Assembly (NCBI RefSeq): GCF_963855985.1
Contig: NC_087092.1
Coordinates: 7,378,001 to 7,442,000 of the forward strand
Direction of reading: 5' to 3'
Length of the DNA: 64,000 bases
Source: Ostrinia nubilalis
Taxonomy: Eukaryota; Arthropoda; Insecta; Lepidoptera; Crambidae
In this document: positions 32,110 through 45,489 of the stretch, in pieces
Layout of the letters: every line of letters starts with the position of its first letter
Position numbering within the stretch: the first letter of the stretch is position 1
Translations under genes and position numbers: made by a program
Notes under the pieces: model-generated
Told to the model about the DNA's origin: nothing
Databases searched by the model: none
What the model saw: only the letters and a program-made list of their open reading frames with translations

Positions 32110-35100
32110 AATTATAGAGAACAACTGACACGGCTTTTATGAAAAGTTAAAGTCCTAAGTTAAGTTTCCTAAAGAAAATTAAAATAATAATATGTTTGAA
32201 TTAGCCACGCTATTGTATGAATAAGAGAGAAAATTACAAAAAACTAGAGCCTGAACTGTAGGACTATCAATCAGAAAATCAATTGATAATAGACGCCTGA
32301 ATTATGGAAAAATCCCCAGCTGGAGAATGTAGAACAGTAAATAAACAATTGCCATGCCGGCGCCACAGCTTTATCTGCCAATCAATCTTCTCCCAACCAA
32401 AAAGAAAGTGTACCTGTTTGACTACAGTTACGTTATAAACAATAGTTAAACTAGTTCTACAAACTGTTGACAGTTTTGTTTTAACGGTACACGCACAGCT
32501 TCGCGTTATTGTAACCTTCAAAAGAGAGAACGTTGCGTCGCCAGCACGTCCAATGTCCCAACTCTTTTTATGTGGTGGTTTCGCAATTTTTTTATAAATA
32601 ATTTTGCCTTCGACCTTTGTGAGCCGCCCAATTTAGCCCGATTGGTATTCCTGAGGCGGCGCCGCGCCGTGGGCTTTTCGTAACGTGTGTGCTACGACAC
32701 TAGGGTTGACAAGTCGGAAGGGACTAGCTAGAACGATTTCAAAACCAATTACAGCTAAATCCGTATGAAACGAAAATCAAGAATGAAACTATCCAGTTGT
32801 AGAAACAATAATGCAATAGATTTTGGTCTAAAAATTAAAATTCAGCCAATCGCAACAGACTAGACTTGTTGTTGTTAGCTCTACCTAGGCTTGAATCTCA
32901 ACGGTTTATGAAAAGAAGAACTTAACTTTTGCTTCTTTTCAAAGTTTGTTATCATTTCCAATTTAGATGTAGTTTATAATATAAGATGTAGATGTTAATA
33001 ATGATAGCAAATCTGAATACATTTTTTTTTTATTCTTTCTAACTTAAAAAATCCTTTCTAACTGGAACTATTTCATACTAGGTATAAGAAAATATCAGAC
33101 AATGACTGCAAGTCTTATCAACCCTATAGGCTGCGCACGCGCTTATGTCCACGTGACTGCCATAAAGTAATGCTCACCCACGATACAAGATCCATTTTTG
33201 GGGTTTACAAACGCGATTTATCAATGTACCGATGAACGTGCTACACGAGACTTTATTGTTGGAGATATCATATTTTATTGGAGATAAATCGAATAGTACG
33301 TCCTTAACATTAACAACGCGACAATTTATTAAAAATAAATGTCAAATAAGAAAATATTAAAGAAGACATTGCAACATTAAACGGTGCCTGTTTATTTACT
33401 TTTATTTATTAGTTAGGTAGGTTTTTTTATATTCGAAATCATACGAAACGGTGGTTAATTTAACTGAAATCACAGAAATTTAATAATGCCTGGTACATAA
33501 AGCTGAAAGAATGACCATTATTAAAAAAAAATAATGCTCTTAGGTTGTATATAAGTATTTTAGCTGTTATGAATCACAAAATGCTTTATTGAGTGCAGTT
33601 TGCAATATGATGGCCAAAAACAATAAAATTAAGAGAGCCATTTCACTTTAGCATTTCTTGTTTTATTGTTACCAATTTTAACCGTACCGTTAAACGTTGA
33701 CAATTTCTCCGTTCACTTCTTTGCTTATTCTGATTACACGTCCGTAGAAAGCGTCACATTGCTTATACAACTCTTTAGCGCATGACAACACAGGCCCTGC
33801 TTTACTAACTCTGGTGGTTCGCGAACACCTCATAGGGTTGTCTGTATTGTTCAATTTCATGTATTGATTTCAACGTGTGTAAAAATAGACACAATACATC
33901 ATCGAAATTATAATAAACCAGTTTCAGTCTACGGCGTCAACCGCGTGGATTTCAGCGTTAGAAAAAGTCTTTATCATGAACTACGCCTACGAGTAAAATC
34001 TAAACTTATGAAACATATTTCTCGAGTTTCATCTCAATCTTGAGAAATTATTGTTTGAACCTTGTATGAGTTCCTATAAAGGTAGCTTATGTCCTTCTCC
34101 AAGTACTAAAATTGATTAAAATTGGTTTTAGGAAGTCAAACCAACGGACAGAGTTACTTTCGCATTTGTATTATTTTAATACAGTTTTCAGTCGTTGTCA
34201 CCGCAAAGGTAATAATTAATTAGGTCACTGCTTTAAACAACTTTTCAGTAGCGCTGAAAAACTTCTGGTAAGGTCTCTGCATGAAATTTACTTCTGAATA
34301 CTGAACCAAAGTACGTGCTATGAAGTACCTTGGAAACTAATTAATTAATGGCTGAATTATGATGTCGATCCAAAAAATACACTGAAAGTTCAATGAATAA
34401 ATGTTTTACTGTCAATCAAATAACATTAAATTGTATATAGAATTATGAAAATTAATGAAAAATGGACATGAATAAAGAACGTTCAGCTTTCAATCCCTGA
34501 AAAAGGCTAATATCAAATGTGTGCCAGTGACCAGAATTTTAAGTTTTAGCCAACCCTAGTCCACAAGGTTCATTGACCATGCTGACCGGCTCTAAGATGA
34601 TTTCTGAAACAGCTGCGCAACAATGTTGGCCCGCGGCCGCTGCTGCGGTTGCCATGTGTGATACCGAGTTTTTACGAAATAAGCCTGTAGTAGACTACAG
34701 GATTTGGTTACATTCAAAAATCGTCCAATAAACTGAAGAAAAGTATGTATGTACGTAAAGTTCTTGAGAACTTTTTGAGAAAGCTCTGATGAAACAATGT
34801 CGATGGATATTGCCAAAAGTGAAGAAGTTGGTACGTCTTATTACTCTTATTACAGTAGATCATGAAGGTGACTGTTTCACTATTTCAACCCACAGTTCGG
34901 TATCAAACACCATAATAACATACTAACTTGTTTGTAGGTATGTTAACACTCTATTTCACCAAACTCAAATGAGAGAAGTTCTCACGCAAAATACCAACGA
35001 TTCTAATCGCTTGAATCACGAACAGAATGACCTTATTAAACTTTTCATGGCTATCCAGCGTAGGTACGTACCCAAATTAAGGAAAAGGACCTTGAAAGGG

Positions 35101-37486
35101 CTATGCTGTAAAACCATTACTTTGATTGACAAGCCCTATTAATTTCGATTGCAATTATTTAAGCGTATGAATGGAATGTTAACGTTAAGAATTTGATTTT
35201 ATGAAGGTTCAATGCTATATGTTGATTCAAGGAGAGTTGGAACAATAAGCTTTGTTATGTTGAACGGAGATAAACGCTAAGTTAAAGGCGTGCTAGCATT
35301 GCTACACGTACCTACAAAATGATCGAATTGAACGATAAGATTTAATCGGAACTCTTTAGTAGATAGTCTAGAGCTGCTATAATCCCTTTTATCAAATGCT
35401 AGTAACGACGGTACTTCCAGGATAATCATCATAAAAAACGCGCGTGACCTAGGTAAATGACTTCTCAATCATTTATTCTGGTCATACTCACCATATTTTC
35501 TTATGAAAGGTGCAATAAGCCAATACCATACTCGTTTCTTTTGTCGAGGTGCATAGCAACAGAATTCCATACGTCGGATTATCGGTGCAAAACGCGGGCG
35601 CCGGCAACTGGCACCGGATCGCACGCGTGCACGCAGCCTTTCACGCACTTAATTTGGCAGGACCCCCTTCTCACCTCACCCGGGCTGCCCCTGTCGAGAG
35701 AAAGTAGCTAGCCTACGCAATGCTAGGGTCAACGGCCGAACTCGAAAATACATACTTCTGACGAAAAGTGACACATTAACAGTACACATTTCATATTCAG
35801 TGTGTGCGGCCAATTTCTTGCACGGATGTTGAATGGGCACTATTAGCCTCGGAGCTTGAGACCATTGTTATGGATAGGCACGTAGCCTACGCAAACCATG
35901 GCATATCCCCCATGTTTGGCGAGTTGCATTATAAACGTATCGATCAATAAAAAGGGTTATAGCGCATTGTCCACTTTTATGCCGCAAATACCATTGAGTG
36001 TAATCTATTTGTAAGAAACGAACCTGCAAATCGATTGCTCGTAACTTTTGTGATGGGAATATTTTCTTTACTAATAATTTTGTACACCATAAAGCTACAT
36101 AAACGGAGAATGTTATCAACATCTTATTTTAATAACACAAACATTATTTAACAGCATCATTTAGATGATAAATGGGCCCTTAAAACATAACAGTCGATCT
36201 CATTCCGATGAGAATGTGAACGGTTTTTGAGAAGCATAATAGCGAAGGGCTTAGCACGACTCGTTCAGGGTCATCGGTTAAAAAAATAACCGCATTAATA
36301 ATAGGTAACTGTAATAACTGAATAGTGCTCCACTACTCTACTAAGCACATAGCAACGCGAGCGCATTAGAGGCTGCGCCGAATTTATGAGTGAACGAGGT
36401 TGAAAAAAAAAACGTTTAAAAAACGATACCACACTCATTTTTTTCGAGAAGCACTCACGTAACACAAAGCTGAAGATGCTGTTACTGGAGACGCAAGTTG
36501 GTCTGCTATTTTTAAAAGATCCACTTAGCAGTAGGAACAAAATTCCCCTTTTCATTTAAATAAGACAATGGAACATAAAATATACCTTAGCAATTTTTGT
36601 AAACATAGGTTAAGCTTTCCTGTGAATAATGATATTTTTGTTTCGTGAAATTATCAATATTGCTCGGATTATTTATGGTTGCCAAATTAATGCCGCGTTT
36701 CCTAATAACCCTTATCAAGTGCCGTTTATGCTGAAAACATTAATGACGTTTCTTTTCTATTCGCTCGCGTTTATAATGATCGTTTATTTTATGTTGGTCA
36801 TTTTATAAAATAGTGAACCTGAGTAGGTACATGCATCTGCGCAGTTGTTTGACTAGTCGTGTCTTGTCAGGCGATAATTTATTGTATAAGCTTGCATGAG
36901 GAATGAGAATAGGCAGCGGAGTATGTAGGCACCGTGCTCTTAGCTACGGCGCGTGCCATGGAAAATCACAGAAAACAAGGACACAATGCAATGGTTCATT
37001 CAACCTCACGTTATTATTCAACGAGCGGTCTGTGATGAAACCATTGATCTTCATTATTATTAGCGGAGTGCCGTGTCGAAATATTGGACCATGTACGCGC
37101 AACCAACCTAAGGGCCAGCCGAAATATCGCGTGGTACTTAGAACAACGCACTTGAACACACAATAATAATAGGTCTTAAACGAATATGGTGTCGACACTA
37201 CGAAGGGCTCACTAAAGAGCCACTACTTTTAATTTATAGTTAACTCTACATTTGTAAGTATGGGACATACCTAATGCAGTCTTGTTTGAAGGATCATTAA
37301 TTTCAATATGTAATAAGTAGCACTTTTTACGGAGGTCCTGGATTTGATTTTCATCTGAAAATGTAATGTTTCTAATGTACCTTATCTGAAATCTGATAAA
37401 TGTGTATTGTGTACTTATCTATCTACACACTATGAAAAAATTAAGCAGGTTGAATTGAATCAAATGATGATAATCCAGTGTTCCTA
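32110..37486. other. Gene-poor region
   Basis: No multi-exon gene could be assembled. Contents: a partial dispersed-repeat tail at 34118-34182, short GC-rich spots at 34620-34650 (GCCCGCGGCCGCTGCTGCGG) and 35580-35700, and a small minus-strand frame at 33690-33860 listed separately. Other short frames are shadowed on the opposite strand. Confidence 0.3.
33690..33860 (-). CDS. Small open frame, possible exon or gene fragment
   Basis: A 56-codon frame starting MKLNNTDNPMRC, containing AKELYKQCDAFYG and ending EVNGEIVNV before TAA. Its composition looks protein-like and is less biased than the surroundings, but no domain is recognised. It could be a fragment of a mobile-element protein or chance. 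Very uncertain. Confidence 0.15.
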   Translation of the reverse strand: MKLNNTDNPMRCSRTTRVSKAGPVLSCAKELYKQCDAFYGRVIRISKEVNGEIVNV

Positions 37487-37488
37487 TA

Positions 37489-38154
37489 CAGGGTGGAAAC
37501 GATAAGTGATCTCATACGATTATTTCTAAACTTTACAAGATATCGAAAAACTGGTTACTAATCCTGAAAGTGCTTCACAAGCTCTATCCAACGGTACCAA
37601 TATTAGGTTACAGAATTAACTGGATCTATCCAAAAATTTAATGTTTTCAGCCTCCATACTAAATGTATGGCAGCCAAACAATAATAGAAGTAATAATATT
37701 TAAAAAAAAAAATAAAACACTTAAAATGAACTCGTAAATTGCATTTTGATAAAAAATTATTCGTGGAAAACATTGGTTTTAGGCTTTACTTGCTATAATA
37801 TTAACAAGACATGAGTGCCACGACTGTAGCTGTACTAAATGTATGGAAGCTGGAAACATTGAATTTTCGAATGGATCCAGTTTATTTTGTAACCTATTAT
37901 TGGTAACGTTGGATAGAGCTCGTAAAGCACTTTCAGGATCAGTAACCAGTTTTTGAATATCTTGCATAGTTTTTAATATTTTGTCGTTTTTCTAAATGTA
38001 TGGAAGCTATAAACATTGAATTTTTAGATAGATCCAGTTTATTCTGTAACCTACTTATTGGTACCGTTTGAAAGAGCTTGTGAAGCACTTTCAGAATCAG
38101 TATCTTGTATAGTTTAAAAATAATCGAGTGAGATCACTTAACGTTTCCACCCTG
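37489..38154. mobile_element. Foldback MITE with CAGGGTGGAAACG ends
   Basis: Left end CAGGGTGGAAACGATAAGTG and right end in reverse complement CAGGGTGGAAACGTTAAGTG, with TA on both sides (37487-37488 and 38155-38156). The arms contain GTTACTAATCCTGAAAGTGC and inverted counterparts, and a third partial copy of the arm lies inside (about 37850-37980). Tc1/mariner-type duplication, no transposase. Confidence 0.75.
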
Positions 38155-38156
38155 TA

Positions 38157-38878
38157 GATTGACCAACTCGAACAAAGAACGAATGTTCTAAATATCGGCG
38201 TTCACAATTTATTAGTAGATAGCCATTGCTATGACTTTCCTTATGTAGAGTCGTATTGTTGAATCCCCTGATATACTGAAATCAAATTCCTAGACTCATT
38301 ATTTGTGTTTTGACTGAGCTTTTAGTAAGTTTAGTATGTTGATCAATCATCAATCAGTCACGCACGGCTGAACTGAAGATTTTAAACTTTGTTTAAACTT
38401 TAACCTGTGCTTTAACTTTTAACTTTGTTGAGTAAGCTTTGTTTGTATAGGTATCTGATATGTAGATTTCCTTTTGACAGTGTAGAAATTTCCCAATCTC
38501 ACTGATAAATATGTATACTTTCAAACTAACTAATTTGCGGTTTTGAATTTAAATTAACAAACTTGCGGAATATTATTATCCTCAACAACACGTGTCGTGA
38601 AGATTATGACGTTGGAAAGAGCCTAATTTACTGGTTTATGGTTGCCTAATACAATGTTACATAAACGTTTTAAACTACTTTCCACTTTTAACATCGGAAA
38701 TAACAAGGGAAAAACCAACCACAAATAAAATGTGTTAATGTTAAACATGACGTCCACGATACCATATGATCGAATTTAATCTATCATTGTCTTGATCCCC
38801 TGAGAAATAACGGAATTGAATTATTTATACGGACAATGAGGGATTACAGATCAGACAAAAGCTGCATTACTCGTATTA
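38157..38878. other. Intergenic, nothing recognised
   Basis: AT-rich spacer between two MITEs, without gene features. Confidence 0.4.
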
Positions 38879-39030
38879 GGCTGGGTTGCACCAACTTACT
38901 TTGATCGTAACTTTACGGTAACCAGTGTATTTTGTATGGAGTTTGGCAGATTTTTGACTTTTGAAACTCCATACAAAAAACACCGGTTATCGTTATAGGT
39001 ACGGTCAAAGTTAGGTGGTGCAACTCAGCC
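38879..39030. mobile_element. PIF/Harbinger-type MITE, copy 2
   Basis: 152 bp with ends GGCTGGGTTGCACCA ... TGGTGCAACTCAGCC, flanked by TTA on both sides (38876-38878 and 39031-39033). The centre has inverted ACTCCATACAAAA blocks. Same family as 23021-23132. Confidence 0.7.
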
Positions 39031-39033
39031 TTA

Positions 39034-39968
39034 TTAAGTACTCGTTTGGGAAACATTTGGCGCTATTCAACTGTATAGTTTGTCTTTATGCTTGTAATAT
39101 GCTAGTGAAAAACTCGTAGATAGAGTTCGAAATTATCTACCTTTTTGTTTTCTTCAGTGATTATATTGACTAATTTCTCAATGATACTTCTATACCTACC
39201 TAACCTACTCATTAATGCGTTATATTGCTCCGGTCAGTAAGTAGGTATACTTCGCTGTTCAATGCCAAGCTTTATACCCACTCGACCATTACCTAACACA
39301 TTCATGATCTACCTGAATTAAACCTCGAATGGCATTGGGGATTATGTTTTTACTCTCTTATCTCTTACTGCAACAAACGTAAGGCTCATAAATAAGGTGT
39401 TTAAACAAAATCTGCTTGACTATTTACGTAGCACCATCAACGTTACAATGCGTGTAACTACTTCCAAATAGTTTTTATTGTGGGACCGCGAAGATTCGAG
39501 ACATTCGTATAAATAAATGTTTATTAATAGAACAATAGAAAAACAACGGTAAGCGGTGCATCGTGGAGAAATCTAAACATCGGGACCCTACATAGGGTGA
39601 TTAGTATTCATGCCTACATCAAACGTAGCCAAAATCGAGTTGGGTGATGGTGTAACCGCGTGAGTGCGGTAGTAATGGCCAGGGTTCGTTCGCCGTGGAA
39701 AGCGAAAGTGCGTTCACTGGGACAACGACCGGCTCCTGCCTCTGCCCGCTTCCTGCGCGATACATTATCATCGGAGGCGCGTCACACCTTTGCCGAACGG
39801 GCTCCGTAGGCGCGTGCGCCTCCCGCTTCCTTGGTAACCGACGATCGGTGCGCCTAGGGTTGCCAGGTCGAAAAACACAAAAGCCACACATTTTAACCTA
39901 AAAGCCGGACATGTCACGGGGGGTGTGGGTGCAATTAGTGTCATACGTGTCATAGCTCACGAGTGAGG
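39034..39968. other. Intergenic with a GC-rich patch
   Basis: No supported gene. At 39650-39880 the sequence is GC-rich with open frames on both strands (shadowing each other), which argues against calling any one of them. Confidence 0.3.
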
Positions 39969-39969
39969 G

Positions 39970-41020
39970 AGACTGGGTACGGTTGAAACAAAAGACGGTT
40001 AAAACAGAGCAAATATCTCGTAAACGGTTCCCCGGGGAGTGAGGGGTCCTAGGGGAAAAAGAAGCGGAAGACAGGTCCGAACACGAATTTAGTGCCTAAT
40101 AACTTCCTAACGCGTTGACGTTGTGTATAAAACACCATTTTGTTTTTTACTCCCCAAAGTAAGTATTTTTCTTCAGACATTAACGCTTATACTACCTGTT
40201 CTTTTTATGTGAATGTATCGAGTGTGCGTTTGCGATTATAATGAAGCTTGTAGAATAAGGGACAGTAACTATTTTTAATGTGTGATTGTTAGTGTCGACG
40301 AAACTATAAAGTATATTTTACCAAAAGTGGGGCTGGGGACGATTGAAACATTTTTTTTGGGTACGGTTGAAACAGAAAATGTATTAATGTTTATTTTATG
40401 TAGATGCCGAGAGTTTGGGTAAGGAAGATTTCCAGGGAGGAAATTGACTTGGTAAAGCATAAGAGGAGGTAAAAGCTGAAGATTCACTGCGGAAAGCGGC
40501 GGAAAAGTATGGTTTGAAAAAAAAATAAAGATTTTCGTGAACTTTATTCAGAATGTTATCTTAATTATTAATGTTTATTAGATTTGGAAATATCATTTAT
40601 TTTATCATATTTCTGTTATTTTTTTAAATGTTTACTACTTATCAAAGGCTAATTAATGTTTTAAAAATATTAAATACTTAGACTGATTAATGTCGTCATG
40701 TGGTACCATAATTTTAATATTCGTAGTATTAATGATAAATAAAACACGTTTTATTAGTAATTATTGTATTATTTGTATGTATTTTAACAGATCCCAATCG
40801 CTGTTTCAACCGCCCCCGGCATGGGGACGGTTGAAACAAATTTTCTTTTTTTTTTAAATTTCGTATATTTCTAAAAATAGTAACCTGGGAACTATAATGA
40901 TACAGCCATATCGTAGCTAAAACTTCAAATTTCAATTTCACGTATCGTAATCGTCACTTGGTTATTAAACAACAAAATTATAGACAGTAAAAGCAAAATT
41001 GTTTCAACGGTACCCAGTCT
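39970..41020 (+). mobile_element. Pogo/Tigger-like element with decayed transposase start
   Basis: Ends GACTGGGTACGGTTGAAACA and, in reverse complement, GACTGGGTACCGTTGAAACA. GGTTGAAACA motifs recur inside (about 40341, 40366, 40829). At about 40403-40525 a broken frame begins MPRVWVRKISREEI and, after a stop and frame change, continues KAEDSLRKAAEKYGL. This matches the Psq-type helix-turn-helix at the start of pogo/Tigger transposases (family knowledge). No catalytic domain follows. No clear target duplication was found. Confidence 0.5.
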
Positions 41021-43200
41021 TATTATTCTATAGCTCGACTAAAAAGCCAAACATGTCCGACTAGAGCCGGCCACCTGACGACACGTCTATCGTAGAGTAC
41101 CTACCTACTGTTTTATTTGAAACTAATAAAAATAAATGTGTTTTTACATTACACAGCTGAACCGATTAGATGCCTAATTGTCTGATCATAAAATTTCACT
41201 GACCATAGAACCTTTTCACGAAAATATCCTAACCGAAATAATGAACTAAGCTTTGTAATTAGCCTTGTTAACGATAGGAGGATGTTGTTTACCTAATTGG
41301 TCACTTCAGCCCTAATACCTCCTTATTAGGGCTTTAATCAAGCTTTAATTAAGTCGGAATCTCAGGGCTCTACTTTATTTCCGTGTGTTGGAGGTGATTT
41401 GAGAATAGGATAGAATATTAAGCGGATATCTGGGAAACTAAGGTAGTAATCGAGGCGAAGTAATGAGATTTTGGCAATGTCTGTTACTCCCAGGATAGAG
41501 TCCTGAAAATTAGGTAGAGCTGTAGCCTTTGTTAGAGCTGGAAAATAGATAGGTGGATGTAGAGCGAGACAGTAAAATTTTCAGCGATATATTCTGCGCC
41601 TAATGAAAAATATAGATGGTGTAATCTGTGTGGTATAGTTTGCCCTAGCGAATAGAAAAAGCCCAAGCAATCTTAAAGCTGACGAAAAAGGGATGAAAGC
41701 AAAGCGTCGTTTCACAAATTAGGGATCTGAAAGTTGATATTTATGGTTGTGGTTATTAATGTTTCATAATAGTTCAGAATTTACGACCCCGTTTTTTAAT
41801 GCGAGACGCCCATTAAAGACTTTTTGGAAACGAGAATCCAGGAATCTTCGCGGACAACGCCATAGCATTATGCTAGTATTACGAAATGTCCGTAACTCCA
41901 TTTTTTTCAGTGAGATTTGAACCCGTAACCCCTAGGATTGCAGACGAAAACGTATACTTACCTACTATTAGCTATTTACTGGACCAGAAGCCTATTCAGT
42001 ATTTTTTATTTTAAACCATTTAAAATGAAATTAAGTAATTAGATATTATATAAGGTAAAAAACAAATCGATTCGCTTTTTCTGACAAAATAACGCCACCA
42101 ACAAGTTAATTTAATAATTTTAATGGATCTAATGAATACAAATTGGCCGGCTTATGATTTACACGCTGAAATCTACATCCTGAATAAAAGAAATCGCAGG
42201 AATGATTTGAGCACGCAGAACATTTAATTTTAACAATAAAATTTAATTCTTGTTTACCTAAAAATTATTGTTATATATTTTGTGTTAATTAGTTAAGCGA
42301 ACACCAATCTGCAGACCAAAACTTCTCATCGCTAGCAGTTTTTGTTTGTTTCTATTTAGAAAGGAGTCAAAAGTATTATTTTTATAATTAACATTAAATA
42401 TACTTATTGCTTACGTAGTTTCAGCCAACACTTCATACTTTCAATTCTCCGCTTAGCTTCCTGAAAAAAAGTTATCACAGATCTTAGAAAATTATGTGGT
42501 CCCAGCATCCATTACACGACATTATTTTTGGGATTTTTAATAAATAATACGTTCTACTCACTTTTCTAATACCTACATAAATTGATAACGGCTAATAACG
42601 AGCACCTATGTAATATTATCGCCTAAAAATGATAATGCTGCAAATTCGCCTTGTGAAGAAAGATTGCTATAAAATAGTGGCAAGGAGTAAAAAGTTGATA
42701 AAAATAATAATAATATTATGATTATTATCACTGCACCCTAATAGAGAAGTTCTGAAGAAGAGAACTAAGCAAGAAGATTATTGTTGTCAAATTAATTAAT
42801 CAATCTTAATATAATCTATAAGATAAATAAACTTAACTTATTATGTAATTCACGATGACACACGATACACACCCAGTATGCTGCGCTGTGCTTAATTCAC
42901 GTAATTGTGGGTAAAATTAAAGTAATTTACTTAAAATTACTTTTAATTCAAATGGAGATAATATGTCTCAAATATTATATTCTAAAAGGATCCCTCTACC
43001 TATCATATTAGACTCTAGAACTGCAGTTTATGTTTAAGTGTAGCCTTAGTACCATCCTTAAATTACCTGAAACTTTACGAGAATGTGGTCTATTGATAAG
43101 ATTCAAAATTAAATAACTCTCGTGAACATTCTTAAGCATTCGCCATTTTTTTACTAGGTAGAGATCTAGTTTATAAAACTCCGTCATATTCTGTAAACAA
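41021..43200. other. Intergenic upstream of the metalloprotease gene
   Basis: AT-rich sequence without recognisable genes or paired repeats. Composition shifts to GC-rich from about 43290, leading into the first exon of the next gene. Confidence 0.4.
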
Positions 43201-43379
43201 TAAGCTGTCAAAACAAACAGCTAACAATAACATAACAATGACGCATACACTGTTAGTGCTGCATTGTTCAAATTTCCCTCTTGCCGATGGAGACAGCCAG
43301 TCGCGTACCTGTCTGGCGGGCGCAATCGTTACCGCGTCGGTCTGCATCGACAGGCATGCGCAGTGCGCACCACCGTGCG

Positions 43380-43520
43380 AGCATTCGACCAAGTGGGAAG
43401 TGAGGAGGAACGGCGCTGCACGCTGTAAATGGTCGCCTCCGAGCCGCTCCGCCGCGCCGCCCCGCACCCGCAGTCCTCCCGCCGCGCCGGCTTCGCACGC
43501 TCCTCGCTAACCGCATCATG
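43380..43520 (+). other. First exon and GC-rich promoter region of metalloprotease
   Basis: A GC- and CpG-rich block ends CGCATCATG|GTGAGT, with the donor GT at 43521-43522. The matching acceptor is GCGTTTCAG at 43781-43789. The spliced junction reads ATG|GTA ATG GAC, so an ATG at the last three bases of exon 1 lies in frame with the exon 2 start. The 5' limit is unknown. Confidence 0.5.
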
Positions 43521-45442
43521 GTGAGTCATACCTCAGTGCGAAACTATTCATTTACGGCGACCTTTATACGATAGACACGGGCAAAAATAAAACACGACAC
43601 CAGACCTGCCATAAAATCAACGAACGTGCTACAACGCACCTATCCGGCTTCGACGCGAATTGCAATAAATAAATCTAATTATGTGAATATTGAACTTAAA
43701 GAAATCGAGGAGTCTCACGTATATAAACACTGAAGGTCAATAAAACGTTTCGCCTAGAATCATTTAACAAAATCTAACACGCGTTTCAGGTAATGGACAA
43801 CCGGATGAACGAAGAAACTGACAATGAACACAACTCCTCGATATTCGTGACCAATTTTCAAAATGGAGAAATAGTTAATTACTCCCTTGTTTTGATTAAA
43901 GGATTCATAACAAGAGGCAACACAACAAACCAGGACCAATTGACATGCACATTAAAAAATGAAAAAACACAAACAAAATCACAGTGGTCAGTTTATAATG
44001 GCGAATTTAAGGTCATCACTGAATTAACCAGAGGAAACAACACGATTGAACTAGAATATGCAGAACAAAAGAAATCAATTTTATTGGAGTATGAGCCTCG
44101 TAAAACGAATCTCAGAGTTACACCAGTTTACATAATTTGTCAAGGCCATGACGGATGCTTCCAAAGTCCTCAAGATGTTGATTGCTCTGTAGAAAGTGCT
44201 TGCTCTCGTATAGTCCTCGGATCAAAATTAATCCAATGCTTAACAGCTGAAAAACTTTTTGAAAGTGGAGTTGGGAGAAAAACTTTCCAACTTGAACATG
44301 AAGTAAATTCCAAAAAGCCTGAGTGTGTCATATTCCGCAGCAGCTTAAATGTAAATAAAGCAAGAAAAATGAAGCAAGCAGAACTATGGACTCACTTCGG
44401 AAGAGAACTAATGCTCTCTGATTTAGGGAGTAATGAAAGGAAGTTTCTGGGATTTATATCATGTACGAGATTTAAAGGGACCGACATTGAAAAACCAATG
44501 ACTCACGATGAAATCGTTTCACTAACGGAAGCTTACGCTGCACTTGGAGGCGGAGGTCTAGCTCTGTTTGGTACTGCTTGTTTATACACATGGCCCACAA
44601 CAGTGGATGATATCATCCCAAGATTCATGGACACAACACCAGTAAACAACCGAAGATTTATGGACGACAGCGGATACAGAGGAACCCTTGGAGGCTGTTT
44701 TGCTACAACATTGGGCTCAGTTTTCCATGAATTAGGCCACACCTTTGATTTAGGACATACTAAAGATGGTATCATGGGAAGAGGATTTGATAATATTGAC
44801 CGTGTCTTTACTGTTGGAGAAAGAAGGTCATCGCTGATAAAAGATAATATGAATAATTATAGCGGTAAACCCGTACAACATTCCACAGTTTCACTACAGC
44901 GAAACATTAGTGTGACCATGAACGTGGCGGAACCACTACGCTTGTTGGGGCCAAGAAGTAAAACCACGTTAGGGAACTTTGCTTCAATGTCAAAATCTGA
45001 CATCGTACGAAGAAGTCCAAATGTTACACCAATAACTAGACCATCGAGTGTATATTCAAGCATTACAAATAAACTCACAGACTCCAAGAGAAACATCAAC
45101 CGAGTAAACGGAAATGATTCAATTTACTGGACCAGAAATTGTGCAGTGCTATTATCATATCACCGATGGTTCAACAATGAATATGGGAGAGAAAGACAAG
45201 CAATAACGAGATATCTGAAATTTGACAAAAACAAAATGCTGATTATCTCAACGGCTGGCATAAGAATAGTTGAAGTAAGAGATGAATCGAATGGAATGGT
45301 GTTGGATTCGTATGAATTCACTAACCTATTGCCAGAAAAAAGATTTTTGGTCCCGTTTACCTTTTCTCCTAAGAGCAAAGTCTTGACCATTGTCGTAGAA
45401 GACGATTTGGGCAATGTATTGAAGCAAACATTTTCTTATTGA
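43518..45442 (+). CDS. Putative zinc metalloprotease, YIL108W-type
   Basis: Exon 2 alone encodes 549 residues from ATG 43793. With the in-frame ATG that closes exon 1 (43518-43520) and GTA at 43790-43792 the protein would begin MVMDNRMN, two residues longer. The zinc site is H312-E-L-G-H316-TFDLG-H322 with a following IMG Met-turn at about 327-329. This is a metzincin-like HExxHxxxxxH in which the usual Gly at the eighth position is Asp. Length and layout fit the uncharacterised metallopeptidase family that includes yeast YIL108W (family recognition from memory). The N-terminal approximately 200 residues have no signal peptide, so the enzyme is probably cytosolic; the substrate is unknown. 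The coding part of exon 2 is uninterrupted by introns. Start choice between 43518 and 43793 is open. Confidence 0.8.
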
Positions 45443-45483
45443 TTTCATTCCAAGCTAAGAATAGAATAGATTAATGTATTGAC

Positions 45484-45489
45484 AATAAA
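45484..45489 (+). terminator. Polyadenylation signal of metalloprotease
   Basis: AATAAA 42 nt after the stop codon; plausible 3' end of a short 3'UTR. Confidence 0.55.

Noticed and set aside
39619..39953. Frames of 60-90 codons on both strands
   Set aside because: Mutually overlapping in a GC-rich patch, Arg/Pro-rich composition, no domain, no splice partner.
43238..43529. Overlapping frames on both strands in the GC-rich block before the metalloprotease
   Set aside because: GC-rich sequence has few stops; four frames are open at once with no domain. The block is better read as promoter and first exon.
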